Shown in pieces: positions 1 through 7,689 of a DNA stretch of 64,000 bases (position 1 is its first letter; each line of letters begins with the position of its first letter). The stretch is taken from NCBI RefSeq assembly GCF_003149045.1, contig NZ_QGDU01000012.1:1-64000 (forward strand), given 5' to 3'. A program made the position numbers and the translations under genes. The DNA is from Fibrobacter sp. UWR4 (GTDB lineage Bacteria > Fibrobacterota > Fibrobacteria > Fibrobacterales > Fibrobacteraceae). Under the pieces are notes generated by a model. That model saw nothing but the letters and a program-made list of their open reading frames with translations. It was not told the origin of the DNA and searched no databases.

Positions 1-48
1 ATTAAATTTTAGAAAATAGCCCATTTTTTGTTTAATTTAGGCGAAAGT

Positions 49-75
49 CAACAAAAAAGGGTGGCGAAGCCACCC
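49..75 (-). terminator. Rho-independent terminator after trmO
   Basis: A 7-bp stem GGGTGGC/GCCACCC with a GAA loop (59-75) is followed on the minus strand by a T-run (49-58). It lies about 50 nt downstream of the trmO stop. Confidence 0.8.
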
Positions 76-126
76 ACACATGTTGATGAAGAGCCATACT
101 TTTTTATCATAACCGCAAAGTCCCTT

Positions 127-930
127 TTAATCACATATTAAGAAATTCCGATGCAGTTGTTTATCGCCATATTTGTCTTCGGCCCCTTCTAACAGCTCTT
201 CGGGCCTATATCCCGAGCGAATTTGCAAAAGCTGCACCGATTTTGCAGCTTCGTCATAGCTAAAATCAATACGGAACGTACGATAGGACAGTACTCCAGT
301 CCTTGCCTTTTCATCCAGAGTCAGGCGGCGTCTAGTTCCATCGAAAACGCCATTGCTAAAGCCACCACGTCCAAGTTGCACCTGGGCAAAACTCATCAGG
401 TCAAACTCACTATTTTCCGCAATCCACCGTTGTTGCGTCAAAAACCTTTCGGAAGCGGTCACGGCCCACTTTTCTCCCTCCTGTTCGTCAACCCATCCGG
501 CCTTCGCCTCTGGGAACGCATCCGCCATGGGGATGTAGGGTTTTATGTCAAGAATGGGAGTTTCATTGAGTAAGTCGGCCTCGTCCACATGCAAAGTAAG
601 TCCATCTACTTTCAGCAGGCGCACACAACTCAGTCCAATGGAATTCGGGCGGTAGGGGGAACGGCTTGCAAATGTGCCAACACGGTCTTTCCCAGGAGCA
701 GGAACAGGAGGTCGTGTGGTGGGACGCCAACCGTCATTTTCGTGAAACTGAAAGATCACCCAGATTCGTTCGAAGCCGTCAAGATCCCGAAGGGCCATTT
801 CGAAATTACAGCCCGAATTCAGGACTATACGACCGGGGTGTCCCGCAAAAAGGCGGCCCTGTCTCGGTGCATCGTACTTGTATACAGCATCGCCAAAAAA
901 TGTTCCAATGGGTCTTACTTCCATGTGCAT
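127..930 (-). CDS. trmO: tRNA (N6-threonylcarbamoyladenosine37-N6)-methyltransferase TrmO
   Basis: This 267-residue protein matches the TrmO/YaeB (formerly UPF0066) family. The family uses SAM to methylate N6 of t6A37 in threonine tRNAs, a cytoplasmic tRNA modification. Visible family features are the N-terminal EVRPIGTFF strand, the DLDGFERIWVIFQFH segment, and the SAM-pocket sequences FASRSPYRPNSIGLS and DLLNETPILDIKPYIP. The C-terminal half (about 170-267) is the usual accessory domain, so the length is normal. The start is ATG at 930; a second ATG two codons later is possible. There is no clear Shine-Dalgarno, and an AT-rich TCTAAATT abuts the start. The gene diverges from the TAXI lipoprotein gene across about 50 bp. 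Family assignment is confident. Confidence 0.93.
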   Translation of the reverse strand: MHMEVRPIGTFFGDAVYKYDAPRQGRLFAGHPGRIVLNSGCNFEMALRDLDGFERIWVIFQFHENDGWRPTTRPPVPAPGKDRVGTFASRSPYRPNSIGLSCVRLLKVDGLTLHVDEADLLNETPILDIKPYIPMADAFPEAKAGWVDEQEGEKWAVTASERFLTQQRWIAENSEFDLMSFAQVQLGRGGFSNGVFDGTRRRLTLDEKARTGVLSYRTFRIDFSYDEAAKSVQLLQIRSGYRPEELLEGAEDKYGDKQLHRNFLICD

Positions 931-981
931 AATTTAGATTTTCTATCTTTAAAAACGTCCATATTCCACTGGAGTTTTCCA

Positions 982-1998
982 ATGAAACATTCGACTTTCA
1001 CGTTCAAGGCTATCGCCTCCGCCATTTTGGCAACCACAGCCCTAATTCTCGGGGCCTGTGACTCAGAAAAACAGAATATTCGCTTCGGTTCCGGCAACAA
1101 GGGCGGCCTTTATGACAAGTACGCAACCCAGTTTGCCGAATCATTCAACAAGGCAAACGGCAGCATTCAAATCCAGGTGAAGAACACCTCTGGAACTTCC
1201 GCAAACATCCGCCTCATTGAAGAAGGTTTCATAGACTTCGGTATTGTGCAGGCTGATATTCTAAAGGATTACCTGATGCGTAGCCGTATACGTTCCGCCA
1301 TCGCCGCCGTGGCAGGTCTTTACACCGAGTCCATCCAGATTGTGGTGGCTGGCGAAGCCGAAATTAAGTCCGTTGCAGATCTTATCGGCAAGCGGGTCGC
1401 TGTAGGCGAAGAAGAATCCGGCGTACTCCGCAACGCAGAAATCATCCTGGAATCCTACGGAATTTCTATGGACAAGGTGGACGCGAAAAAGCTCAGCTTC
1501 AAGGAATCCGCCGACGCTTTGAAGGCTGGCGAAATCGACGCCTTCTTCTGCACTGCAGGCATTCCCACGCCCTACATTACCGAACTTGCAAACAGCAAGA
1601 ACGTCCGATTGCTTTCCATTGGCGAAGTTGACGCCGCCCGCATCATGGGCATCCATCCGGAACTTACCGCAAGCGTCATTCCCGCAGGCACCTACGCAGG
1701 GCAGGAAGCCGACCTGCAGACCCTTGGGGCAAAGGCTGTTCTCGTAACAAACCAACTGACGGACAACGCTACCGTTGCTAAAGTCGCAGAATCCGCCTTC
1801 GCAAACTCCGCGGCAAGACATGCGTCAACCTCCACCGCAAATTCCGAGGCCGTCGCAGCAGCCCTCGAATTTGCAACCGCCAACGTTCCCGTGGCCTTCC
1901 ATCCGGGCGCAGCAGCACTCTACGCCAGCAAGAACCTTAAAGTAGAAATCGTCGAGCCTCTTCAGGCCCGCGGTCCCATCCCCTCTACAGGCGACTAA
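982..1998 (+). CDS. TAXI-family extracytoplasmic solute-binding lipoprotein
   Basis: The 338-residue product has a signal peptide with lipobox LGAC (Cys26), so it should be a membrane-anchored lipoprotein. The mature part matches the TAXI (TRAP-associated extracytoplasmic immunogenic) solute-binding family: RFGSGNKGGLYDKYATQFAE near the N-terminus, SGTSANIRLIEEG, and a later DLIGKRVAVGEEESG. TAXI proteins studied elsewhere bind small carboxylates such as glutamate or 2-oxoglutarate. The frame stays open upstream to 589, but ATG 982 is chosen because it has GGAG 7 nt upstream and begins the signal peptide. A TATCTTTA element at 944-951 could be the -10. Unlike normal TAXI systems, no DctQ/DctM (fused TRAP permease) gene is adjacent; the next gene, 9 nt downstream, is a GltS symporter. 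Binding of glutamate is inferred from that neighbour. Confidence 0.88.
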   Translation: MKHSTFTFKAIASAILATTALILGACDSEKQNIRFGSGNKGGLYDKYATQFAESFNKANGSIQIQVKNTSGTSANIRLIEEGFIDFGIVQADILKDYLMRSRIRSAIAAVAGLYTESIQIVVAGEAEIKSVADLIGKRVAVGEEESGVLRNAEIILESYGISMDKVDAKKLSFKESADALKAGEIDAFFCTAGIPTPYITELANSKNVRLLSIGEVDAARIMGIHPELTASVIPAGTYAGQEADLQTLGAKAVLVTNQLTDNATVAKVAESAFANSAARHASTSTANSEAVAAALEFATANVPVAFHPGAAALYASKNLKVEIVEPLQARGPIPSTGD

Positions 1999-2007
1999 GG
2001 AGAACTG

Positions 2008-3198
2008 ATGTATAAACTATCCCTCGACATGTACCAGACTTTGGCCCTTGCCGTTGTGGTTCTCGTCATCGGCGCAAACCTCAAGAAGCAAATCAAGTTT
2101 CTGGAAAAATTCTGCATTCCCTCCCCTGTGGTGGGCGGCATCCTGTTCGCCTTCCTTTCCTGCATTCTGTACAAGTTGAATCTTCTAGAATTCCAGTTCG
2201 ACGAAACCCTGAAATCCATCTGCATGATGGTATTCTTTACTTCCGTCGGTTTTAATGCCAACCTGAAGATTCTCAAGAGCGGTGGCGTCAACCTGATTCT
2301 CCTCCTGATTTGCGTCTGTACGCTGATTCTCTGCCAGAATGGTCTTGCCGTTGTTCTCGCCAAGGCACTTCACGTAAGCCCGCTGGTAGGCCTTTCCGCA
2401 GGATCCATCTCCATGGTGGGTGGCCATGGTACTGCAGGAGCTTTCGGCCCCGTCCTTGAAGACTTCGGCATGGAAGGCGCCACCACCCTCTGCACCGCCG
2501 CCGCCACCTTCGGCCTTGTGGCAGGCTCCCTCATGGGCGGCCCGCTAGGGCGTAAACTCATCATCAAGAGAGACCTTCTCAAGACCGCAAACACCGCCCA
2601 CAAGGAAGAACTGAAGGAAGAACAAAGCAAGTACCGCCGTTCCGCACAGCGTTACTCCACCGCCGCATTCCAGCTTTCTATCGCCATGGGTCTTGGAACC
2701 GTCGTTTCCATGCTTCTTTCCAAGACAGGCATGACCTTCCCCGCCTACATCGGATCCATGATCATCGCCGCCATCATGAGAAACATCTGCGAATACAGTA
2801 GCAAGTACGAAGTGCACATGGGTGAAATCCGGGACGTAGGTGGCATCTGTCTTTCCCTGTTCCTGGGCATCGCCATGATTACCCTGAAGCTCTGGCAGTT
2901 GGCCTCCCTGGCCTTGCCCCTGGTGGTACTGCTCTGTGCACAGACTTTGCTCATGTTCCTGTTTGCCTACTTCGTGGTGTTCAACGTTATGGGTAGGGAC
3001 TATGACGCCGCGGTACTTTCCGCAGGTGTTTGCGGATTCGGCATGGGAGCAACCCCTAACGCCATGGCAAACATGCAGGCTATTACCACCAAGTTCGCCC
3101 CGGCCGTAAAGCCCTACCTGCTGGTGCCCATTGTAGGAAGTATGTTCGCAGACTTCATCAACAGCCTCTGCATCACATTCTTCATCAATCAGTTTTAA
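2008..3198 (+). CDS. gltS: Sodium/glutamate symporter (GltS family)
   Basis: This 396-residue, strongly hydrophobic inner-membrane protein matches the GltS (ESS) family of Na+-dependent glutamate carriers. It shows the duplicated glycine-rich reentrant-loop signatures: GSISMVGGHGTAGAFGPVLE in the first half and SAGVCGFGMGATPNAMANMQ in the second. Length is normal for GltS (about 400). The start has AAGGAG 6 nt upstream and lies 9 nt after the stop of the TAXI lipoprotein gene, so the two are almost certainly co-transcribed. A central charged loop (about residues 190-215, lysine/glutamate-rich) separates the two halves. Family membership is confident; that it works with the TAXI protein is inference. 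Confidence 0.93.
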   Translation: MYKLSLDMYQTLALAVVVLVIGANLKKQIKFLEKFCIPSPVVGGILFAFLSCILYKLNLLEFQFDETLKSICMMVFFTSVGFNANLKILKSGGVNLILLLICVCTLILCQNGLAVVLAKALHVSPLVGLSAGSISMVGGHGTAGAFGPVLEDFGMEGATTLCTAAATFGLVAGSLMGGPLGRKLIIKRDLLKTANTAHKEELKEEQSKYRRSAQRYSTAAFQLSIAMGLGTVVSMLLSKTGMTFPAYIGSMIIAAIMRNICEYSSKYEVHMGEIRDVGGICLSLFLGIAMITLKLWQLASLALPLVVLLCAQTLLMFLFAYFVVFNVMGRDYDAAVLSAGVCGFGMGATPNAMANMQAITTKFAPAVKPYLLVPIVGSMFADFINSLCITFFINQF

Positions 3199-3433
3199 TT
3201 AGGGGCTAGGATTTAGGATCTAGGGGTTAGGGGATAGGTTCTAGGGGCTAGGGCCGCAGGAGGCAAGTTGTTTTAGGGGCTAGGGGTTCGAGGTACGCTT
3301 CGCTTGAGGTGTGAGGTCGGAGCTTCGCTCCTAGAGGTTTGATGTACCCTGACCTCTAGTTTCTAATCTCTATACCCTGCACCTTCAAAGGGGGCCTCGC
3401 CCCCGACCTCATAACCTCATACCTCACACCTTT
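3199..3433. repeat. Intergenic repeat block rich in CTAGGGG/TTAGGGG and stem-loops
   Basis: There is no gene in this 235-bp stretch. It begins with degenerate repeats of TAGGGG(C/T) and continues with GC-rich stem-loops such as GGAGC-TTC-GCTCC (3319-3331). Positions 3290-3346 are an inverted copy of 59285-59341. The block ends just before the putative prfA promoter. Blocks of the same composition occur before scpA (59163-59545). Confidence 0.8.
3290..3346. repeat. Left arm of a 57-bp long-distance inverted repeat
   Basis: By eye this segment is the reverse complement of 59285-59341 with a single mismatch (56 of 57). It includes the mini-hairpins CGCTTCGC and GGAGCTTCGCTCC. Confidence 0.85.
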
Positions 3434-3437
3434 TTTC

Positions 3438-3445
3438 TACATTTG
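3438..3445 (+). promoter_or_regulatory. Putative TAnnTTTG -10 element of prfA
   Basis: TACATTTG sits inside TTTTTTCTACATTTG and ends 6 nt before the prfA ATG. It matches the Bacteroidota-type TAnnTTTG core. The identical 15-mer at the same spacing precedes scpA. With normal -10 to start-site geometry, transcription would begin at or next to the ATG. Inferred from motif recurrence only. Confidence 0.4.
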
Positions 3446-3451
3446 CACGCG

Positions 3452-4519
3452 ATGAAAGATAAAGCACGTAAACTCATTGAAAAATACGAAGAACTGGAAT
3501 CCGAACTGGGTAATCCCGATGTTCTCGGTGACCAGGCTCGTTACAACAAGATTCACAAGCAGTACAAGGGTATCGAAAAGGCTGTAATCAAGGCCAAGGA
3601 ATACCTGCAGATGCTTAACGACCAGGAAGAATGGAAGATGGCTCTGGGCGATTCCGACCCGGAAATGGTGGCCATGGCAAAGTCCGAGCTTTCCACCATC
3701 GAAAAGGCACTTCCCGGTCTTACCGACGAATTGCAGATCCTCATGGTTCCCAAGGATCCGTGGGATTTCCGTAACGCCACCATCGAAATCCGCGGTGGTA
3801 CCGGCGGTGACGAATCCGCCCTGTTTGCTGGCGACCTGTTCCGTATGTACCGCGCCTATTGCGAAAAGATGGGCTGGAAGATTACCATCCAGGACCTGAG
3901 CGAAGGTACCGTGGGCGGCTACAAGGAAATTCGCGCCTTTATCGAAGGCGATAGCGTTTACGGCACCCTGAAGTTTGAAAGTGGTGTTCACCGCGTGCAG
4001 CGCGTCCCCGAAACCGAAACCCAGGGCCGCGTGCATACCTCTGCCGCTACAGTCGCAATCCTTCCGGAAGCAGAAGAAGTGGACGTAGAAATCCGCGAAG
4101 CCGATATCCACATGGACACTTACCGCTCCAGCGGCGCTGGCGGTCAGTACATTAACAAGACGGACTCCGCAGTCCGTTTGACCCATATTCCTACAGGCGT
4201 GGTGGTAAGCTGCCAGACAGAACGTTCCCAGCTCCAGAACCGCCTGCACGCTATGGAAATGCTCCGTTCCCGCATCCTTGACGAAGTCATCGCCAAGAAG
4301 GAACGTGAAGAAGCCGCCAGCCGTAAAGCCCTGGTGGGTACCGGCGACCGTTCCGCAAAGATCCGTACTTACAACTACCCCCAGAACCGCGTGACCGATC
4401 ACCGCATCGGCCTCACCCTGTACAACCTGGACCAGGTGGTAGCAGGCGACCTTCAGGAAGTCATCAACGGCCTCCAGATGGCTAACGCTCAGGAAAAGTT
4501 GGGCAAGTTCCAGGCATAG
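3452..4519 (+). CDS. prfA: Peptide chain release factor 1
   Basis: RF1 recognises UAA/UAG and triggers peptide release on the ribosome. The 355-residue protein carries the catalytic GGQ at residues 230-232 ([17 protein letters not shown]) and a PxT-type stop-codon recognition motif in [16 protein letters not shown], which marks it as RF1, not RF2. The N-terminal helical domain and length are standard. ATG 3452 is chosen; an in-frame TTG at 3443 would add only three residues. No Shine-Dalgarno is visible. The gene lies 30 nt upstream of prmC, the methyltransferase that modifies the GGQ glutamine, the common bacterial arrangement, and the two share the terminator at 5510-5537. Confidence 0.97.
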   Translation: MKDKARKLIEKYEELESELGNPDVLGDQARYNKIHKQYKGIEKAVIKAKEYLQMLNDQEEWKMALGDSDPEMVAMAKSELSTIEKALPGLTDELQILMVPKDPWDFRNATIEIRGGTGGDESALFAGDLFRMYRAYCEKMGWKITIQDLSEGTVGGYKEIRAFIEGDSVYGTLKFESGVHRVQRVPETETQGRVHTSAATVAILPEAEEVDVEIREADIHMDTYRSSGAGGQYINKTDSAVRLTHIPTGVVVSCQTERSQLQNRLHAMEMLRSRILDEVIAKKEREEAASRKALVGTGDRSAKIRTYNYPQNRVTDHRIGLTLYNLDQVVAGDLQEVINGLQMANAQEKLGKFQA

Positions 4520-4549
4520 TCCTGTCCGCAAGCAAGGAAGGCGCGCGCA

Positions 4550-5461
4550 ATGGCAAACCCGCAAAATGCTCCCATGACGGTTCTGGAAATCCTGAACCGC
4601 ACTAAGGTCTTCTTCGAAAAGAAGGGCGTTCCCGACCCGCTTCTGGACGCCCAGTACATCATCAGTCACGGTCTCAAGATGAAGAACCGTATGGATCTGT
4701 ACTTGAACTTCGAGAAGCCCTTGACCCCTGCGGAGCTGGATGAATTGCGTCCCATGGTAGCGCGACGCGCCAACCGCGAGCCCCTGCAGCACATTATCGG
4801 CGACACAAGCTTCCGCGGCTTTATCATCAAATGCGACCCTCGCGCCCTCATTCCCCGTCCCGAAACTGAGATGCTGGTGGATATGGCCCGCGACCGCCTG
4901 AAGGAAGTGGAAGCCCCCTTTATCGTTGAAATCGGAACTGGCTCCGGCTGCATTTCCATCGCTTCCGCCAAGGAAATTTCTGGCGCCAAGGTTCTAGCCT
5001 GCGACGTTTCTGAAGACGCCCTGACTCTGGCCCGCGAAAACGCTGCCGCCAACGAACTGACCGACGACAAGCTGACCTTTGCCCAAGGCGACCTGCTGGA
5101 AGCCGCTACCGCCGACGCATTGACCGCCGCAGGTCTCGCTGCCGACCAGAAAATCGATTGTCTGATTGCGAACCTCCCCTACATTCCCGACGGCGAAAAA
5201 CCGAACCTCCAGCCCGAGGTGGCAAACTTCGATCCGGCTCTTGCCCTCTTTGGCGGTGCCGACGGTCTCGATCTGGTCCGCAAGCTTTTACAGCAGACAG
5301 AAGGTCGCATGAATTCCGGCGCATCCATCCTTCTGGAAATCGGTTCCGAACAGGGAACCATGCTGGAAGCGGAAGCCTCTAGCTACCCCTGGCTGACCTT
5401 CACCGGCATTCACAAGGACTACTGCGGAAATGTCCGTTTCGTAAGTTACAAGGCGAAATAG
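4550..5461 (+). CDS. prmC: Peptide chain release factor N5-glutamine methyltransferase PrmC
   Basis: PrmC (HemK) methylates the GGQ glutamine of release factors using SAM. The 303-residue protein has the N-terminal five-helix domain (about 1-90) and a Rossmann methyltransferase fold: SAM motif I in VEIGTGSGCISIASA, and LIANLPYIP at the active site. The family normally has NPPY; here the second position is Leu (NLPY), which is also seen in some family members. RALIPRPETEMLVD is a further family hallmark. It follows prfA by 30 nt. Assignment is confident from sequence and context. Confidence 0.95.
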   Translation: MANPQNAPMTVLEILNRTKVFFEKKGVPDPLLDAQYIISHGLKMKNRMDLYLNFEKPLTPAELDELRPMVARRANREPLQHIIGDTSFRGFIIKCDPRALIPRPETEMLVDMARDRLKEVEAPFIVEIGTGSGCISIASAKEISGAKVLACDVSEDALTLARENAAANELTDDKLTFAQGDLLEAATADALTAAGLAADQKIDCLIANLPYIPDGEKPNLQPEVANFDPALALFGGADGLDLVRKLLQQTEGRMNSGASILLEIGSEQGTMLEAEASSYPWLTFTGIHKDYCGNVRFVSYKAK

Positions 5462-5509
5462 CCCGCCCAACTCCGAGCAGCACAAACCTAAAACATTTAC
5501 AAAGTTTTG

Positions 5510-5537
5510 AAGACCGTTTTAAGGACGGTCTTTTTTT
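5510..5537 (+). terminator. Rho-independent terminator of prfA-prmC
   Basis: Stem AAGACCGT/ACGGTCTT followed by a T7 run, about 50 nt after the prmC stop. Confidence 0.88.
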
Positions 5538-5729
5538 AATCTGCGTACTAATTACATCTTTTCTATATGATTCACCATGAATTATATGGCAGGTAAAAAT
5601 TGCAAGTAAATGAAAAAAATTTTTTTAAAGGGCTTATCTTGGCAATCTTTAAGGCTTTCCAAAAGCCTAAATTTAAAGGGATTAGCGATTGGAAGAAAAC
5701 GACACAAATCTGCCAAAAAAAGGAAAAAC

Positions 5730-6845
5730 ATGAAAGTCTCCATTCTTGCTCTATTCGTCGCTTCGCTAGCCCTGCTTTCCGGCTGCGCCAAGACCATGAT
5801 GCTGAACGCCCCCGCCCTTTATGATCAATACCTTACCAGGAGCTACAACCAGCCCCACAACGCATGTTACAACGCGGTCATCAGGACCTTTTACGATAGG
5901 GGCGTCGAACTCACCAAGGCCGACCCCATGGAAGGCAAAATCGTGACAGAAAGACATGTTGCCGCCATCTACGCCAGCTACGGAGTGGTCGGAACAATAT
6001 CTCATCGTTACTATATCGACGTAAAGGGAAACAAGGAGCAATGTACCATCAAAGTCACGAAGTACAAGGCTTGGAAGGGAGACAACGAGGTTCCTGACGT
6101 TCAAGTAGATGCAGTCTACAGTTACTATTGGGCTCCGCTGTTCGGAGGTTTCGAAAGCAATTTCGAAGAGGACGAAGACGAAATCCGTTCTGGCGACGAC
6201 ATTTTGGCGGTCCTCAACCAGCACCGTCCAGAATTTGACGACATACACCAGAAATACATGAAAAAAGCCAAAAAAAGCTTTGAAGGCATCGTCGCGCTGA
6301 AATTCACGATTGCACCCGCCGGAAACATCATCGACATTTCTATCGAGAAGACAACAACTGGAGAACTTGAATTTGACCAGCAAATCAAGAAAGCCGTTAG
6401 CATGTTGAATTTTGGGGCGATTTCTGGAGGCAACAAGACAGTCATCATCCCGATTAGCTTTACAGACAAGGAAACGGATTCCAGTAAGAACGGCGGACGT
6501 AGAGTCAAGGGCGACGGAAGCGGCGGCATCGGGAGCGGTGATGTCAAGGTCACGGGCAACAACCGTATGGCGGCGGATATAATGAAGGTCGTGAAGCAAC
6601 GTACACCCGCACTCAGGAACATCTACAACAAGTACCTGGAAAAGGACCCTGCCTTCGAGGGTAAAGTTGTCTTGAAATTTACCATCGGTACAAACGGAGA
6701 TGTCCTTTCCATATCTATCGTATCATCCTCTACAAACAATGACATATTCGACAAGGAAATCAAGAAAAAAGTGAGTTCCTGGAATTTTGGCAAGGCCGAA
6801 GGTGGCAACACAACAGTAACAATTCCGTTTACCTTCTCAGAATAA
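5730..6845 (+). CDS. Lipoprotein with two AgmX/PglI (TonB-like) C-terminal domains
   Basis: The 371-residue product starts with a signal peptide and lipobox LSGC (Cys19). An N-terminal domain of unknown type (about 25-135) is followed by a short acidic stretch (EEDEDE) and two related domains. Domain one (about 150-250) has FEGIVALKFTIAPAGNIIDI and domain two (about 290-371) has FEGKVVLKFTIGTNGDVLSI and ends in VTIPFTF. These resemble the AgmX/PglI C-terminal domain, a TonB_C-like fold common in Fibrobacterota and Myxococcota. A Gly/Ser-rich linker separates them. ATG 5730 is chosen because it begins the signal peptide; the frame is open further upstream. Normal AgmX proteins have one such domain and often an FHA domain, so the tandem arrangement on a lipoprotein is notable. 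Function is not known; a role in envelope-spanning complexes is a guess. The next gene follows after 11 nt. Confidence 0.8.
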   Translation: MKVSILALFVASLALLSGCAKTMMLNAPALYDQYLTRSYNQPHNACYNAVIRTFYDRGVELTKADPMEGKIVTERHVAAIYASYGVVGTISHRYYIDVKGNKEQCTIKVTKYKAWKGDNEVPDVQVDAVYSYYWAPLFGGFESNFEEDEDEIRSGDDILAVLNQHRPEFDDIHQKYMKKAKKSFEGIVALKFTIAPAGNIIDISIEKTTTGELEFDQQIKKAVSMLNFGAISGGNKTVIIPISFTDKETDSSKNGGRRVKGDGSGGIGSGDVKVTGNNRMAADIMKVVKQRTPALRNIYNKYLEKDPAFEGKVVLKFTIGTNGDVLSISIVSSSTNNDIFDKEIKKKVSSWNFGKAEGGNTTVTIPFTFSE

Positions 6846-6856
6846 AAAGAAACACG

Positions 6857-7684
6857 ATGAAACAATTCCTGAAAGCACTTTTTCTTTTGCTGTTTTGCGC
6901 CTCAGTCGCTTCCGCAGCCTACGTCGCCGTACTCGAGACAAGAATAGACCCGACTATAAAAAAGAAGGTCGAGCTTCCAGACCGTCAGTACCTCACCAAC
7001 GTTTTGCGGGAAGAAGCCATCAGGGAACTTCCCGCGGAGCAAAACTACACCATCATGACTCGCGAGAACATCAGCGCCATGCTCCCGCCGGGCAAAGCCA
7101 TCGAAGACTGCGAAGGTAGTTGCCTTGCGGAAACAGGCAGAAACATCGCAGCCGACTACATTTGCCAAGCTCATGTTGGAAAGTTCGGTTCAAAGCTCAC
7201 AATTTCAGCGGAAATCTACGAAACTGCAGGCAACAAGCTTGTCGCCAGTTTTAACGGACAAGGCGCAAACGTGGAGGCACTTCTGAAGGTCATCAAAGAT
7301 AATGCTCCCGAATTCTTCCGCAAGGTAAAGGATGGCGTTCATGAAATTTCATCAAGTGGCATAACAGACCAAGACGACGAAATCGAAGAGGATGAAGAAG
7401 AGTTCAATCTTAACAAAGTGAACATTTCAGATAATTCTGAATATCGCGAGACTCGCCCTCGTTCCTCTAAGCCCATCGGCAGCGTTCCCTCCACGAACAA
7501 TCCATTAAGAAGCGGTTGGCTTCGCTGGGGAGCAATCATTGGTGGAAGCACATTACTTACAACAGGCATTGTACTTTGGGCTAATGGAACAACCGATATT
7601 GAAGGAGGGCAAACCAAAAGTGCAGTGGGCATCGCCTTGAGCCTCATTGGAGCCGTCGGCATAGGATTCGGATTCATTTTCTAG
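6857..7684 (+). CDS. Secreted/periplasmic protein of unknown function with C-terminal membrane segments
   Basis: I do not recognise a firm family. The 275-residue protein has a clear signal peptide (cleavage near ASAAY, about residue 20). The N-terminal part, with YVAVLETRID, ILREE-like helices, YTIMTRENISAML and a conserved-looking EDCEGSCLAETGRNIAADYI, resembles the CsgG/TolB-N type fold found in many Fibrobacter proteins that assess putative factors by a Cys pair (here CEGSC). An acidic linker (DDEIEEDEEEF, about 170-185) leads to two hydrophobic stretches at the C-terminus (about 220-240 and 255-275) with glycine-rich character. It sits between a TonB_C-like lipoprotein and a putative metallopeptidase lipoprotein, 11 and 5 nt away, so the three are probably one operon. 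Function is unassigned. Confidence 0.7.
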   Translation: MKQFLKALFLLLFCASVASAAYVAVLETRIDPTIKKKVELPDRQYLTNVLREEAIRELPAEQNYTIMTRENISAMLPPGKAIEDCEGSCLAETGRNIAADYICQAHVGKFGSKLTISAEIYETAGNKLVASFNGQGANVEALLKVIKDNAPEFFRKVKDGVHEISSSGITDQDDEIEEDEEEFNLNKVNISDNSEYRETRPRSSKPIGSVPSTNNPLRSGWLRWGAIIGGSTLLTTGIVLWANGTTDIEGGQTKSAVGIALSLIGAVGIGFGFIF

Positions 7685-7689
7685 AGGCC

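Noticed and set aside
589-981. Upstream extension of the TAXI lipoprotein frame
   Set aside because: It would remove the signal peptide from the N-terminus and overlaps trmO; ATG 982 with GGAG is better.
3437-4792. Long minus-strand open frame opposite prfA and prmC
   Set aside because: Both plus-strand genes are unmistakable; the opposite frame shows no family motifs.
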